The notes under the pieces: model-generated
The model's input: only the letters and a program-made list of their open reading frames with translations
What the model was told of the DNA's origin: nothing
Databases searched by the model: none
In this document: piece after piece, positions 50,629 through 59,839 of the stretch
How positions within the stretch are numbered: the first letter of the stretch is position 1
How the letters are laid out: each line of letters begins with the position of its first letter
From: Actinokineospora enzanensis DSM 44649
GTDB lineage: Bacteria; Actinomycetota; Actinomycetes; Mycobacteriales; Pseudonocardiaceae
Assembly: GCF_000374445.1 (NCBI RefSeq)
Contig: NZ_KB894426.1
Location: 1-64,000 of the forward strand
DNA length: 64,000 nucleotides
Reading direction: 5' to 3'
Translations under genes and position numbers: made by a program

Positions 50629-52095
50629 GTGGAAGATCGACTGCTTTCCGAGCGGTACCGGCTGGTCAGTCGGCTCGGCACCGGCGGGATGGGCGAGGTC
50701 TGGCAGGCCTACGACGAGCGCCTGCACCGCACCGTCGCGGTGAAGCGGATGCGGGCGCCCGCAGGACCGGGCGCCGAGGCGGCGACCCGCTTGGCCGTGC
50801 GCGAGGGGCGGATCGCGGCCAAGCTCCACCACCCGCACGCGATCACCGTGTACGACGTGGCCGAGGACGCCGACGATCGGCCGTACCTGGTGATGGAGTA
50901 CCTGCCGTCCACCACGTTCGCCGACCTGCTCGCCTCCTCCGGCCCGATCGCCCCGGCCGAGGCGGCACGCGTGGGCGCTGCGGTCGCGGCCGGACTCACC
51001 GCCGCGCACGAGGCGGGTGTGGTGCACCGGGACGTCAAGCCCGGCAACGTGCTGCTCGGCGCGGACGACCAGGTGAAGATCACCGACTTCGGCATCTCCC
51101 GGCTGGCAGTGGACGCGAACGGCACGGTCACCACCACCGGCACGGTCCGTGGCACCCCGGCCTACATCGCGCCCGAGGTGGCGCGCGGGGACAACGCCAC
51201 GTTCGCCTCGGATGTGTACTCCTTGGGTGCCACGCTCTACACCGCCGTCGAGGGCACGCCCCCGTTCGGCCGCCACGACAACCCGATGGCCTTGCTGTAC
51301 CGGGTATCCACCGGCGAATACACACCCCCCACCCGCTCCGGCCCCCTGACCCCGCTGCTGCACCGCATGCTGTCCCCGGACCCCGCCGCCCGCCCCACCA
51401 TGGCGGACGTCCACCGCGAACTGTCCCACCTCCCCGAGCCCGCACCGGCCGAGGAGGAGATCCCCACGGCCGTGGTCCCCGCACTCGCCCCGGAGACCGA
51501 CCGGCTCGAACCCGTACCCCCGGCCAAGCGCGGCCGAACCCTGCTGTTCGCGGCGGCGATCGTGCTGCTGATCATCGCCTCCCTGGCCACCTACGCCATC
51601 CTCGACACCGACGACACCTCCAACACCGCCGCACCCCCACCCGAAGCCGCCACCTCGGCCGAACCGACCCCGGTCTCGACCGAACCCACCACCACTCCCC
51701 CGCCGCAGACCACCACCACGCAACCGCCCCCACAGACCACCGAGGCCCCAGCTCCCCCGGCCCAACCCCCACCCGCGGCCGACCCGGCCACCGCCCTCAC
51801 CGCGTACTACGCGCTGATGCCCGGCGGCACGGAACAGGGCTGGGGCCTGCTCACGCCCCGCTTCCAGAACACCCCGGCAGGCGGCCGCGACAACTACGAA
51901 CACTTCTGGAACGGCGTGCGCTCCGTGCACATCTCGGAGGTCGCCCCCGAAGGCGACACCGTGGTGAACGCGACGATCGACTACCAGTTCACCGACGGCC
52001 GATCCATTCGCGAACGACACCGCTACATCCTGGTGAACCAGAACGGCCAGTGGAAGATCGACCAGACCGCCGTTCTCAGCAGCCGCCACCTCTGA
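50629..52095 (+). CDS. PknB-like membrane Ser/Thr protein kinase
   Basis: 488 aa. The kinase domain is complete: glycine loop GTGGMGEVW, Lys39 in VAVKRM, VVHRDVKPGN at 132-140, ITDFGIS, and YIAPEVA. A single membrane helix (FAAAIVLLIIASLATYAIL) sits near 310, followed by a Pro/Thr-rich stalk and an outer domain (ALTAYYALMPGG to QNGQWKIDQTAVL) with an NTF2-like look instead of PASTA repeats. The GTG at 50629 begins the conserved VEDRLLSERYRL. It probably senses an extracellular signal. Confidence 0.9.
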   Translation: MEDRLLSERYRLVSRLGTGGMGEVWQAYDERLHRTVAVKRMRAPAGPGAEAATRLAVREGRIAAKLHHPHAITVYDVAEDADDRPYLVMEYLPSTTFADLLASSGPIAPAEAARVGAAVAAGLTAAHEAGVVHRDVKPGNVLLGADDQVKITDFGISRLAVDANGTVTTTGTVRGTPAYIAPEVARGDNATFASDVYSLGATLYTAVEGTPPFGRHDNPMALLYRVSTGEYTPPTRSGPLTPLLHRMLSPDPAARPTMADVHRELSHLPEPAPAEEEIPTAVVPALAPETDRLEPVPPAKRGRTLLFAAAIVLLIIASLATYAILDTDDTSNTAAPPPEAATSAEPTPVSTEPTTTPPPQTTTTQPPPQTTEAPAPPAQPPPAADPATALTAYYALMPGGTEQGWGLLTPRFQNTPAGGRDNYEHFWNGVRSVHISEVAPEGDTVVNATIDYQFTDGRSIRERHRYILVNQNGQWKIDQTAVLSSRHL

Positions 52096-52239
52096 CCGAC
52101 AACGGCCCCGGACCACCCATCCCCGAAACCCGACCCACCCACAGCATCCCCCGCAGACACAGCCCCTCCCACCCGGGAGCCTGCCCGCGCGTGAGCCTAT
52201 CGCCGCAGGTCCAGGCGGCGGAAGTCACAACGGTCGGCC

Positions 52240-52933
52240 TGTGGACGAATCCAGCGGGTTGTGGACAACTCGCCGGGATCCCCCCGTTTTCCACACTATC
52301 GCCTGCAAGCGAAGCCGCGCCCCAAGCTGTCCACAGGAGCCAGGGTGCGCAAGCTCGTCAAGTACCACCGCGCGCCTGGGGATAGTTCAGCAGCTTGTGG
52401 ACAACTCGCTGGGGACCCCCGGTTTCCACACTACCGCCGGTGGCCAGGGGCACGCGCGAAACTGTCCAGGGACCTTGGTGTGCGAACTCGTCAAGTGTCG
52501 CTGTCCGCCTGGGGATCGTTCGACGGGATGTGGATGACTTGCAGGGGATCCCCGGATCTCCACACTACCGCCGGTAGACAAGGTTGTGCGCGAGGTTGTC
52601 CACAGGAACCATGGCGCGCGAGGTCCGGCCGCGGGCCCGACAGAGCCGACCGGATCGTGTGCCGCGTCGAATGCCAGAAAGTCCTTTGTGGACCGACTCC
52701 CGAGAGGAACCACCCATCGCGCAAGCAGCAGACACGATCGGATGCTGCGAACCCGCCGCACGGATCCGTACCTTGGCGGTTGACCGACATCGCCACGTGG
52801 ACCCCGGATCGGCCACGCGGCCATGCCCCGCCCGCACGAAAGGCACCGGCCATGTCCGCGCGTCCCCACTCGCCGCTTGCTACCTGCCCGAGCCACACCA
52901 GACCTCCGGGCCCAGGACAGTCCATGTGGACAA
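52240..52933. promoter_or_regulatory. Cluster of DnaA boxes
   Basis: Perfect TTGTCCACA boxes (either strand) occur at 52260, 52396, 52596 and 52925. One- or two-mismatch boxes lie at 52240, 52287, 52327, 52422, 52529, 52556 and 52687. TTGTCCACA is the preferred actinomycete DnaA box. No gene with a plausible start lies in 52096-53080. There are no dnaA, dnaN or gyrB genes and no AT-rich tract here, so it is not an obvious oriC; a DnaA-titrating or regulatory cluster outside oriC is more likely (such clusters are known in Streptomyces). Confidence 0.65.
52259..52664. repeat. Three degenerate ~135-bp repeats
   Basis: Copies begin near 52259, 52395 and 52529. Each has a TGTGGA box, a G/C block ending in GGGATCCCC or GGGACCCCC, a TTTCCACAC or CTCCACAC box, ACTA(T/C)CGCC, and a later GTCCA motif. 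The order of motifs is kept while bases between drift. Confidence 0.7.
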
Positions 52934-53080
52934 CCAATGCCGGGGTACGCCGCCACCCCGGTCACCATGAAGTCGACCGCCGTACCGACCGGCGATCGAC
53001 GCAGCGGCAATCGACACAGCGATGTGCCAAGGGCTCGCACAGGCGGTGTTTCCCCGCCTGCGCCGAACAGGCAGAGCGGC

Positions 53081-54061
53081 TCAGCCGCGCAGGGTGTTGC
53101 TCGGCGATTGGCCGTAGGTGGACCGATAGGTTGTGGCGAACCGGCCCGGGTGGGTGAAGCCCCAGCGGGCCGCCACGGCCGTGACGGTGTCGCGGGTGGG
53201 GTCGGCGCCCAGGAGATCGCGGTGGGCGTGGGCGAGGCGGACCTTGCGCAGGTAGGACATCGGCGTGGTGTCGAGGTGGCGGCGGAAGGCGTACTGGACC
53301 GCGCGGGCCGTGACGTGGGTGGCGGCCGCGATGTCGAGGAGGGTGATGTCGGCGGCGGCGTGCGACTCGATGAACGAGATCGCCTGCCGCAGGATGGCGG
53401 GCGTGGCGTCGGTGCGGTCGCAGGTGCGTGACTCGACGACGGCCGTGTTGGGGAACGTGGTCAGCGCGGTCGCGGCGAGCAGTCGGGCCGTGTTGCCCAG
53501 CACGAGGTCGTTGAGGGCGGCCTCGGGGTTGCCCAGCACGTCCCGGGTGACGTGGTCGACCGTGCGCCGCCAGTGTCGGGCGGCGGCCGGGGTCACCGGC
53601 CGGTAGCCGGTGAACCGGACGCGTGGCGGCAGGGCCTCGGGGTCGGTGGCCAGGATCGCGGCGACGAGTGGAAGGTCGATTCCGATGGTCTCGATGGCTC
53701 CTGCCGCGCCCCGCCACTCCACGGTCACCGGCTGGTCGGGCTGCGCCATCAACGCGGTGTCGCCCGCCCCCAGCACCTCCCGCACCCCGGCGGTCCGCCG
53801 CTCGAACTGTCCACTGTGGAGAGTGGTGACCACGACCGCGCCCAGCGGCGCCGAGGCGACCGACAGCCCGTCCGCCGCCACGGTGTCGACCCGGAACGGC
53901 CCGGCGTCCACCCGGGCATGCCGGTAGAAGCACCGCCGCGCGGCACCGACGAATCGGATCCCGGTGTGGTAGGCACCGCTGAGCACCGCCTCGATCCCCT
54001 CGGCGTCACTCGCCTCGACCCGGCTGATCACCGGTCCGGGCGGGGTCCCCAGCGGGCTCAC
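53081..54061 (-). CDS. AraC-family transcriptional regulator (AraC_binding_2 type)
   Basis: 326 aa, GTG start. The N-terminal 200 residues match AraC-binding-2 (SGQFERRTAGVREVLGAGD, then LMAQPDQPVTVEW). The HTH at 225-320 contains LLDIAAATHVTARAVQYAF and VTAVAARWGFTHPGRFATTY, ending YGQSPSNTLRG. It lies between two groups of DnaA-box-like sites and has no obvious partner gene. Confidence 0.85.
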   Translation of the reverse strand: MSPLGTPPGPVISRVEASDAEGIEAVLSGAYHTGIRFVGAARRCFYRHARVDAGPFRVDTVAADGLSVASAPLGAVVVTTLHSGQFERRTAGVREVLGAGDTALMAQPDQPVTVEWRGAAGAIETIGIDLPLVAAILATDPEALPPRVRFTGYRPVTPAAARHWRRTVDHVTRDVLGNPEAALNDLVLGNTARLLAATALTTFPNTAVVESRTCDRTDATPAILRQAISFIESHAAADITLLDIAAATHVTARAVQYAFRRHLDTTPMSYLRKVRLAHAHRDLLGADPTRDTVTAVAARWGFTHPGRFATTYRSTYGQSPSNTLRG

Positions 54062-54662
54062 CCGAGCCCGGCACCGATCGCCGGGCGCCCCCGCCCGACC
54101 TCGCCACCGGCACGCATATCCCCCTCCTCACCCACGGGGCCACCCCGGCGCGCCGCCATACCCCGTACCGCCCCGACGCTACCGGCGCCCCGCCCACCCG
54201 GCGAGTCGAAACCCCCACCCCCGGTAAGCGTTGACACACCGACGAATTCCCCCTGCTCGACCCCCCGGTCGAGCGGCATTCCCGTTGATGTCCCAATGGA
54301 CCAGGACCAGACCACGCCGGCCCCACCCGAAGATCGCCGGGCCGCCACCCCCGAAGTCGACCCCACCACCACGCCTGTGGATGCCGCGCCACCATGTGGA
54401 CAACCCGAAGGGGGACCCCCGAGTTTCATTCTACCGGGACAAGGCACCCGCCGGGGATCCGTCGATCTTGCCTGTGGATAACCCGGTTGGCCGCCAAGCG
54501 CACGCGGTCCGGTGAATGGGCACCAGCGGCCCGCAAGGTAGCGCGGGCTGACGAGCGGACCCCGCAACGACCCTCAACCGTCCCTACCGAGACGCCCGCA
54601 CAGCACATCCGCCGAACGTGCCCAGCCCGGCGACCGATACCTGGTATCTCGCAGACCAGTCG
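54062..54662. other. Intergenic region with DnaA boxes and a palindrome
   Basis: TGTGGATGC at 54376, TGTGGACAA at 54395 and TGTGGATAA at 54473 continue the DnaA-box pattern, with a repeat-like GGGGGACCCCCG at 54410. GATACCTGGTATC at 54636-54648 is a perfect 13-bp palindrome just before the end of the NACHT gene. No gene is seen. Confidence 0.6.
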
Positions 54663-57600
54663 TCAGCGAGTCAAGTACATATATGCCGACGTGGGCGACT
54701 CGACCACCACAATGACTCGGCCGCTGGGCGATGCCTTGCCGTCGTTCCAGCTGAGGTTCCCGGTAGCGGCGTACACCGGTCTGTCGCGGGTCAGCCTGCC
54801 CAGTGCCGTACGAACAGCGGGTGGGTTCTCGGCGCCCACCGTGCGGGTGATCGCGGTGAACGCGGTGTAGGCCGCGTCGTGGTCGAGCACAGCAGCCTCG
54901 TTCGGATCGCCCCAGCCGAACCACCTGTACTCACCGGTGAAGGGGGGAAATCCCGCAGGCGTTCCGGGAACTCCAGCAAGCCACGCGGGCACATCCGACC
55001 GGCGAAGGCAGTCCTTGGTACTGCACACCAATGAGCACTCTCTTCCCCGGCAAGTCACCTTGAAAGCCAACTGGTCGTCCGAAGGCCACGTGGACAACGT
55101 GACCGGGGCCTGGTCAGCTGACAGGTACGCGGCAACCGTGGGGATCCCCGCCGCAGACAGGTACCGAACCGCGTCCACACTTCCGACTGTCGACGGCCCC
55201 AGTCCCACGGCCGCGACCACCGGATGGTCCGCACGCGACATCTCCACCAGCCGTTCCACAGGCAGGCTCCAGTAGGCGGAGTCGTGTCCCGGATTGGCCA
55301 ACACCAGCTCGACCAGCGGCCCCGGTCCACCGGAGCGATTGGCCCGCATCTGGGCCACGAATGCCCCGCGCACCGAACTCGGGTCATCCATGGGCGTCAA
55401 CAGAGCGACCCGCACATACGGCCTTCTACTTCCCCGCACCGCAGCGTTCTCCCGGGCGACCATCTCCGTCACCGAAGCCAATCCGGGACTCAAAGCGAAC
55501 GACCCGTCCGTCACCCCAACGCATTCCGTGCGCACGAACCGGATGTCCCGGTCGAACGGCGACACCCCACACCGCGTCTGCAACGCCCCCGCGACCGGCA
55601 ACCCCACCCCGAGGCTCACCCCCAGCACTAACGCCACCCCGCCCAACGCCGCGTATCGCTGCATCCGCCTCGGCGCGCGATCCGGCTCCCCCTCCACGAT
55701 CGGCGTAATCGGCTCAGTGGCTCCTGCCAGCCGGTCCTGGAGCAACGCGTGCCGGAACTGATAGACCCCACCGCTCTCCCGCAACACACCCCGCCGATGC
55801 GCGTCCGCGAGAAACGGCATCAATCTCCGAGGCAACCGCCCACGCAACGCCAACCACAGGCGAACAACCGTGAACCGCGACCATGCCTGTCGACGCCGCG
55901 CCAGCGCGACCGCCACCCCGCCCAACGCGAACCCGATCCCGTCGAGCAGGCCGATCAGCGGACTCGCGACCAGACCCAGCGCGAGCCCGGCGGGCAAGCC
56001 GAAGGCAGACGCGAACACCAGCAGTTGCACCGCGTTCGCGGCCCGGTCAGTGCGCAGCACGGCGCCGGGGTCGGTGGCGGTGACCGCGTCGGCCGGGATT
56101 CCCAGCCAGTCGGCCAGGCCGAACGCCACTGCTGAGATCAGGCCCGACGCCGAGCCGATCACCAGGCCGAGCCGGGTCGGGTCATCGATGTCGAAGGCGA
56201 GCGTGTAGCTGATCTCGGCCACGATGCCCGCCGCGACGCCGATCGCCACCCGGCGGGCGGTGCTGCGGACCAGTCGGACACCGAGGCCACGGGACCGGCC
56301 GCGCAGCCGGACCCGGCGCGGCACGGTCGTCCGGCGCGCGGCGGAGCCGACCTCGGCGGTCACGATCAGGCTCGCCACCCCACCGCCTGCTAGGCCGAGC
56401 AGAATGGTCTCCGGGGTGGTCGCGATCGTCGGTGCCACCGCGAGCCACACCGCCACGGTCGCCACGACGGCGGCCACGAGTCCCGCGCCCAGGCCGATCA
56501 CGGCGGTCGCCTGTCGGGCAGGCAGCGCGCGGTGCAGCCGCCACCAAGCGAACTCGTAGGTGCGTTGCCGGTGCAGGTGCCGGGCCAGGAACCGCAGCCA
56601 CCGCTCGGCACGGCTGTCCGGACCGTAGGAGGCGGTGAGGAACGCGTCGAGCAGGTGGCCCTCGACCTCGGCCCGAGTGGTGAACCGGTCGACCAGCTCC
56701 CCCGGCTCGCTGTCCCGGTCCCGATAGGCGACGCGGACCAGGCTGATCATGAGTGGCGTCCGCAGCGCCTCGGCGAGCGGGCTGTCCGGGTTCGCCCGCA
56801 GATCCGCGAACAGCGGCGCCCAGCGCGGATCGTCGGCGACGTGCCCGGCGGCGAGGTAGGCGACAGTGTCCGCGCGGTCGACCGGGCGCAGTTCCACCAC
56901 CAACGCGGTCGCCGGGATCGACTCGGCCCGCGCCACGGCCGCCTGGTACTCGGCGCTCCGGCAGGTCAGCACGAGGTGCTGGCCGGGTGTCTCGGCGTCG
57001 ATCAGCTCGATCGCGCGGGCATGCAGAGCGGGCGGCAGCTCGTCCATGCCGTCGAACACCGGCAGGATCTTCTTCTCCCGCACCAGCCTGCCCGCAGCAT
57101 CCGGTCCATAGCGGGCGGTATTGGCCAGCGCCGGGTAGTCCTCACGCAGCCTCCGCGTCAGGTAGTCCAGCAACGGCTCCTCGCCTACCCGCCACGAGGA
57201 CACCGACACCAGCACGGGCACACGGTCCCGGTCACGCTTGTCCAGCAGTGCCAACGTGAGCAGGATGGCGAGCACGCTCTTGCCCGCGCCGGGTTCGCCG
57301 AGCACGATCAGCCGCCGGGCGGGCAGGTCCAGGAAGGCATCGATCAGCTCCGGTACGCCACCGTCCAGCCGCCTCGGCTCCGGTCCGACGATGTCGACCA
57401 TCGGCGGCAACACGGGCCGGTCGGTGGTGGACCACGGCAGCGGCAACAGCCGGGGCGACACCAGCTCCCGGACCTCGGCCTCCCTGGTCCACTGCGCCCG
57501 CGCCGCGATCTCCAACGCCCGCGCGGCCTCGGTCAGCCGATCCCCGCCCGGCTCGGGCGCGCGCCGCCGCCCGATCTCCTGGGCCACGGCGAGCAGGCCG

Positions 57601-57734
57601 AGCACCACGAACACCGGCCAGGCCAGCCACTGCCACCGCTGCCACCCGCTCGGCAGCGCGGCCGAGGCCATGTTGCCGACCAGCCCCAGCAACACCGGGA
57701 CGACCGCCGCCGCGACCAGCGACCACCGCCGCAC
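54663..57734 (-). CDS. NACHT NTPase with membrane segments and receptor-like C-terminal domain
   Basis: 1023 aa. Two membrane helices lie at the N-terminus. NACHT follows with LIVLGEPGAGKSVLAILL (Walker A near 145) and KILPVFDGMDELPP (Walker B near 225). About eight membrane segments lie at 420-620 (for example TAVIGLGAGLVAAVVATVAV), then a single one (LGGVALVLGVSLGVGLPVAG) near 720. The last 290 residues are outside-facing and resemble a type I periplasmic-binding fold (YVRVALLTPMDDPSSVRGAF, AAVGLGPSTVGSVDAVRYLS, then GVENPP-like end). This combination could sense an extracellular ligand and signal to a cytoplasmic NTPase (inference). Confidence 0.8.
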   Translation of the reverse strand: MRRWSLVAAAVVPVLLGLVGNMASAALPSGWQRWQWLAWPVFVVLGLLAVAQEIGRRRAPEPGGDRLTEAARALEIAARAQWTREAEVRELVSPRLLPLPWSTTDRPVLPPMVDIVGPEPRRLDGGVPELIDAFLDLPARRLIVLGEPGAGKSVLAILLTLALLDKRDRDRVPVLVSVSSWRVGEEPLLDYLTRRLREDYPALANTARYGPDAAGRLVREKKILPVFDGMDELPPALHARAIELIDAETPGQHLVLTCRSAEYQAAVARAESIPATALVVELRPVDRADTVAYLAAGHVADDPRWAPLFADLRANPDSPLAEALRTPLMISLVRVAYRDRDSEPGELVDRFTTRAEVEGHLLDAFLTASYGPDSRAERWLRFLARHLHRQRTYEFAWWRLHRALPARQATAVIGLGAGLVAAVVATVAVWLAVAPTIATTPETILLGLAGGGVASLIVTAEVGSAARRTTVPRRVRLRGRSRGLGVRLVRSTARRVAIGVAAGIVAEISYTLAFDIDDPTRLGLVIGSASGLISAVAFGLADWLGIPADAVTATDPGAVLRTDRAANAVQLLVFASAFGLPAGLALGLVASPLIGLLDGIGFALGGVAVALARRRQAWSRFTVVRLWLALRGRLPRRLMPFLADAHRRGVLRESGGVYQFRHALLQDRLAGATEPITPIVEGEPDRAPRRMQRYAALGGVALVLGVSLGVGLPVAGALQTRCGVSPFDRDIRFVRTECVGVTDGSFALSPGLASVTEMVARENAAVRGSRRPYVRVALLTPMDDPSSVRGAFVAQMRANRSGGPGPLVELVLANPGHDSAYWSLPVERLVEMSRADHPVVAAVGLGPSTVGSVDAVRYLSAAGIPTVAAYLSADQAPVTLSTWPSDDQLAFKVTCRGRECSLVCSTKDCLRRSDVPAWLAGVPGTPAGFPPFTGEYRWFGWGDPNEAAVLDHDAAYTAFTAITRTVGAENPPAVRTALGRLTRDRPVYAATGNLSWNDGKASPSGRVIVVVESPTSAYMYLTR

Positions 57735-57746
57735 CCGGCACCTCCT

Positions 57747-58144
57747 TGATCACCCAGCCCGCCCACCCACCTGATCACCCAGCCCGCCCACCCACCTGAT
57801 CACCAAGCAGACCGTCTGGATCACCCAGCCCAGACCGGACCAGTCCGATCATCCGGCCCGACCGACCAATCTGGCCACCACGGCCGCCCACCTGTCTCGA
57901 TCATCCAGGCCGACCAACGGTTTCGGTCACCCGGCGCGCCGACTCAGCCCGATCACCCGGCTCGCGCGGCCCGATCACCCAGCCAGACCGGCCAGTCCGA
58001 TCACCCGGCCCGACTGACCAACCCGATCACCAGGGCCGCCTGCCCGGCTCGATCAGCCGGCCCGATCGACCGTTTCGATGACTCGGCGCGCCGACCCGAC
58101 CCGATCACCCGGTCCGCGCGGCCCGATCACCACCCGGCCGACCC
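57747..58144. repeat. Degenerate repeat tract (25-bp and 152-bp units)
   Basis: TGATCACCCAGCCCGCCCAC starts a 25-bp unit repeated perfectly at 57747 and 57772, with a partial third at 57797. Then two imperfect 152-bp copies (57841-57992 and 57993-58144) follow, each starting CAGTCCGATCA and holding many GATCAC/GATCAT words spaced 15-30 bp. No reading frame is supported in this 438-bp gap. Confidence 0.75.
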
Positions 58145-58172
58145 GGCCCGACTCATGATCGCAGACGGTGGC

Positions 58173-58844
58173 TCAGGCGATGCCCAGTGCGCGCAGCCCG
58201 GTCTCGTCGGTCTCCAGCCGGGTCCAGGACTCGTCGGCGAAGTCGACGCGGGTGTGTCGGGGGCCGCCGTCGAACTCGGGGACCATCGGCTGTTTCCAGC
58301 GGGTCACGCCGCGCAGCACGTGTCGGGGTGCCTCGAACGGGATCTCCAGTACCGCGTCGCCGGGGCGTTCCGCCAGCGGCGATCGGCGGACGGACGCGGC
58401 CAGCTCCTTGGCGCCGGTCTTGAGCAACCGACCCACGCCACGCACGAGGTTGCCCAGGCCGGGTTGGGCGACCTCGCTGGTCACCTGGGCGAGGGTGTCC
58501 TCATCGTGTGTCGTGTCGCGGAGCCGGAGCACGGCGATCCGGTGTGTGGTGATGGTCAGCCAGGTGTGCTCGTACCGCGCGGCCCGATAGACCACGACGG
58601 CGGTACAGCGCGGGTCAGGACCGGCCACGGCGACGTAGCCGTTCTCGTTGTAGTCGTCCACCGCAGACGAGACCCGGTCGACCGCGCGGCTGAACATGTT
58701 CTCCGCGCGCGGGTGCCCCTCCTCGTCCAGGCCACGCACCCGGTACCGCTCACGCGACAGCTGACCGATAGGCACCACTACCTGAAGCTGGTCACCGCGC
58801 AGCCAGCCGTTCGCGTGGCCGTGCACCAGTTCGTCGAGGGTCAC
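58173..58844 (-). CDS. Hypothetical protein in YbaB operon (third gene)
   Basis: 223 aa, GTG start overlapping the TGA of the upstream gene (GTGA). The sequence (TLDELVHGHANGWLRGDQLQ, RDTTHDEDTLAQVTSEVAQ, LEIPFEAPRHVLRG) has no family I recognise. Its position after a YbaB-like and a WXG100-like gene suggests a type VII secretion-linked partner, but this is inference. Confidence 0.65.
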   Translation of the reverse strand: MTLDELVHGHANGWLRGDQLQVVVPIGQLSRERYRVRGLDEEGHPRAENMFSRAVDRVSSAVDDYNENGYVAVAGPDPRCTAVVVYRAARYEHTWLTITTHRIAVLRLRDTTHDEDTLAQVTSEVAQPGLGNLVRGVGRLLKTGAKELAASVRRSPLAERPGDAVLEIPFEAPRHVLRGVTRWKQPMVPEFDGGPRHTRVDFADESWTRLETDETGLRALGIA

Positions 58845-59300
58845 TGGAATCCGCGCTCCATGTCGTCCCGGTTGTGTTGCTCGCGTTGGTTCTCACCGGT
58901 GGCTTCCTCGCCCGCCTCGGTGAGGACCTGGTCGGTGGCCAGCTCGGTGCCGCTCTCCATCAACGTCCTGCCCGGCTTGGTGCCGGTCAGCCCGGTGACG
59001 CCCTTGACCGCCAACGACACCGGGTCGAGGTACTTGAGCGCGGTGCGCGCGCCGCCGACCCGCAGGCCCGCGCGGACCAGCAGGCTCTGCGCCTTGATCG
59101 CCTCCTCGACCGACTTCTTGATCTTCTTCAGGTACTCCGGTGAAGAACCCGGCGTTCATGCCGATCAGCCCGAAGCAGTCCGCGGTGGCACGGGCCTGCT
59201 GGATCTGCTCCCCCAGCCCGTCGACGACCCCGGCGCGGTCGTGGTCGTAGCGGCCCTTGGCGTGCAGGGCGGCGGGCGCGACCTGGAACTCGCCCGCCAT
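58841..59300 (-). pseudogene. Frameshifted secreted-type protein (WXG100/ESX-like), second gene of YbaB operon
   Basis: The N-terminus reads from ATG 59300 in one frame (GEFQVAPAALHAKGRYDHDR...IGMNAGFF). At about 59139-59141 the coding shifts by one base, and the rest continues in another frame (EYLKKIKKSVEEAIKAQSLL...REQHNRDDMERGFQ), ending at the TGA at 58841-58843 that overlaps the next GTG. Joined, it gives about 150 aa. Each frame alone ends in junk. It is either a real +1 shift (two bases lost, perhaps from ACC-CCG-GAG) or a sequencing error. The ATG overlaps the YbaB TGA. Confidence 0.7.
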
Positions 59301-59761
59301 CAGCGCTCACCCCGCCAGGTGTAGACGGACTGGTCGCTGACGTCCTCGTCCTCCACCGGCGCGGCGGCGGGCCGGACGAGCTCGTCGGGCTCCTCGGGGC
59401 TCAGCGACTGCGCGGCCCGCACGGCCTCGTCGAACTGGTCGCCCACCAGCGGCCGCATCTCCGCGGCCAGTACGGCCGCGGCGTCGGCGCTCGCCTGGTG
59501 GATGGTGTCCACGATCAGGGCCTGCAACTGCCGCGCCCCCAGCGCGACCGACCGCTCGGCCAGTTCCAGCGACACCAGTGCCCCGCCGGGCGCGACCACG
59601 GCCGTCACCGAACCGTCGGCGCTGCGGGCCGTCCCCCGCGCGCCCGCCACCGCCTCGCGCATCGCGGCGGCGCGCCACGCCATGTCCGCGTTCCGCTCCT
59701 CGGCCCGCCGCAACCACTGCCGCGCATCGGACACAACACCCGCCAAGCCCTCCCGACACAT
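59300..59761 (-). CDS. YbaB/EbfC-family protein
   Basis: 153 aa. DGSVTAVVAPGGALVSLELA and LGARQLQALIVDTIHQASAD match the YbaB fold, a nucleoid-associated family that in actinomycetes often starts type VII secretion operons. A C-terminal tail rich in acidic residues (PVEDEDVSDQSVYTWRGER) follows. Start taken at ATG 59761. It overlaps the frameshifted second gene by ATGA. Confidence 0.75.
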   Translation of the reverse strand: MCREGLAGVVSDARQWLRRAEERNADMAWRAAAMREAVAGARGTARSADGSVTAVVAPGGALVSLELAERSVALGARQLQALIVDTIHQASADAAAVLAAEMRPLVGDQFDEAVRAAQSLSPEEPDELVRPAAAPVEDEDVSDQSVYTWRGER

Positions 59762-59839
59762 CCCCGACAAACAAGACCGTATCGGAGCCGCTCGACGCGG
59801 GTGGGCCGTTCGGCGCAAGGAACACGCGCGAACACCGCG

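Noticed and set aside
50210..50743. Repetitive protein with a 67-bp-encoded unit
   Set aside because: 67 bp is not divisible by three, so the repeated peptide changes frame each copy; no signal or RBS.
52096..53080. Weak reading frames of up to about 300 codons across the DnaA-box region
   Set aside because: No ribosome site, no family resemblance, and the repeats drift without keeping a frame.
52240..54481. oriC
   Set aside because: The DnaA boxes fit, but dnaA, dnaN, gyrB, recF, rpmH and an AT-rich unwinding tract are not in the window, so I call it only a DnaA-box cluster.
54636..54648. GATACCTGGTATC palindrome as a strong operator
   Set aside because: It lies at the 3' end of the NACHT gene with no promoter or adjacent start, so it may be chance; noted only within the intergenic entry.
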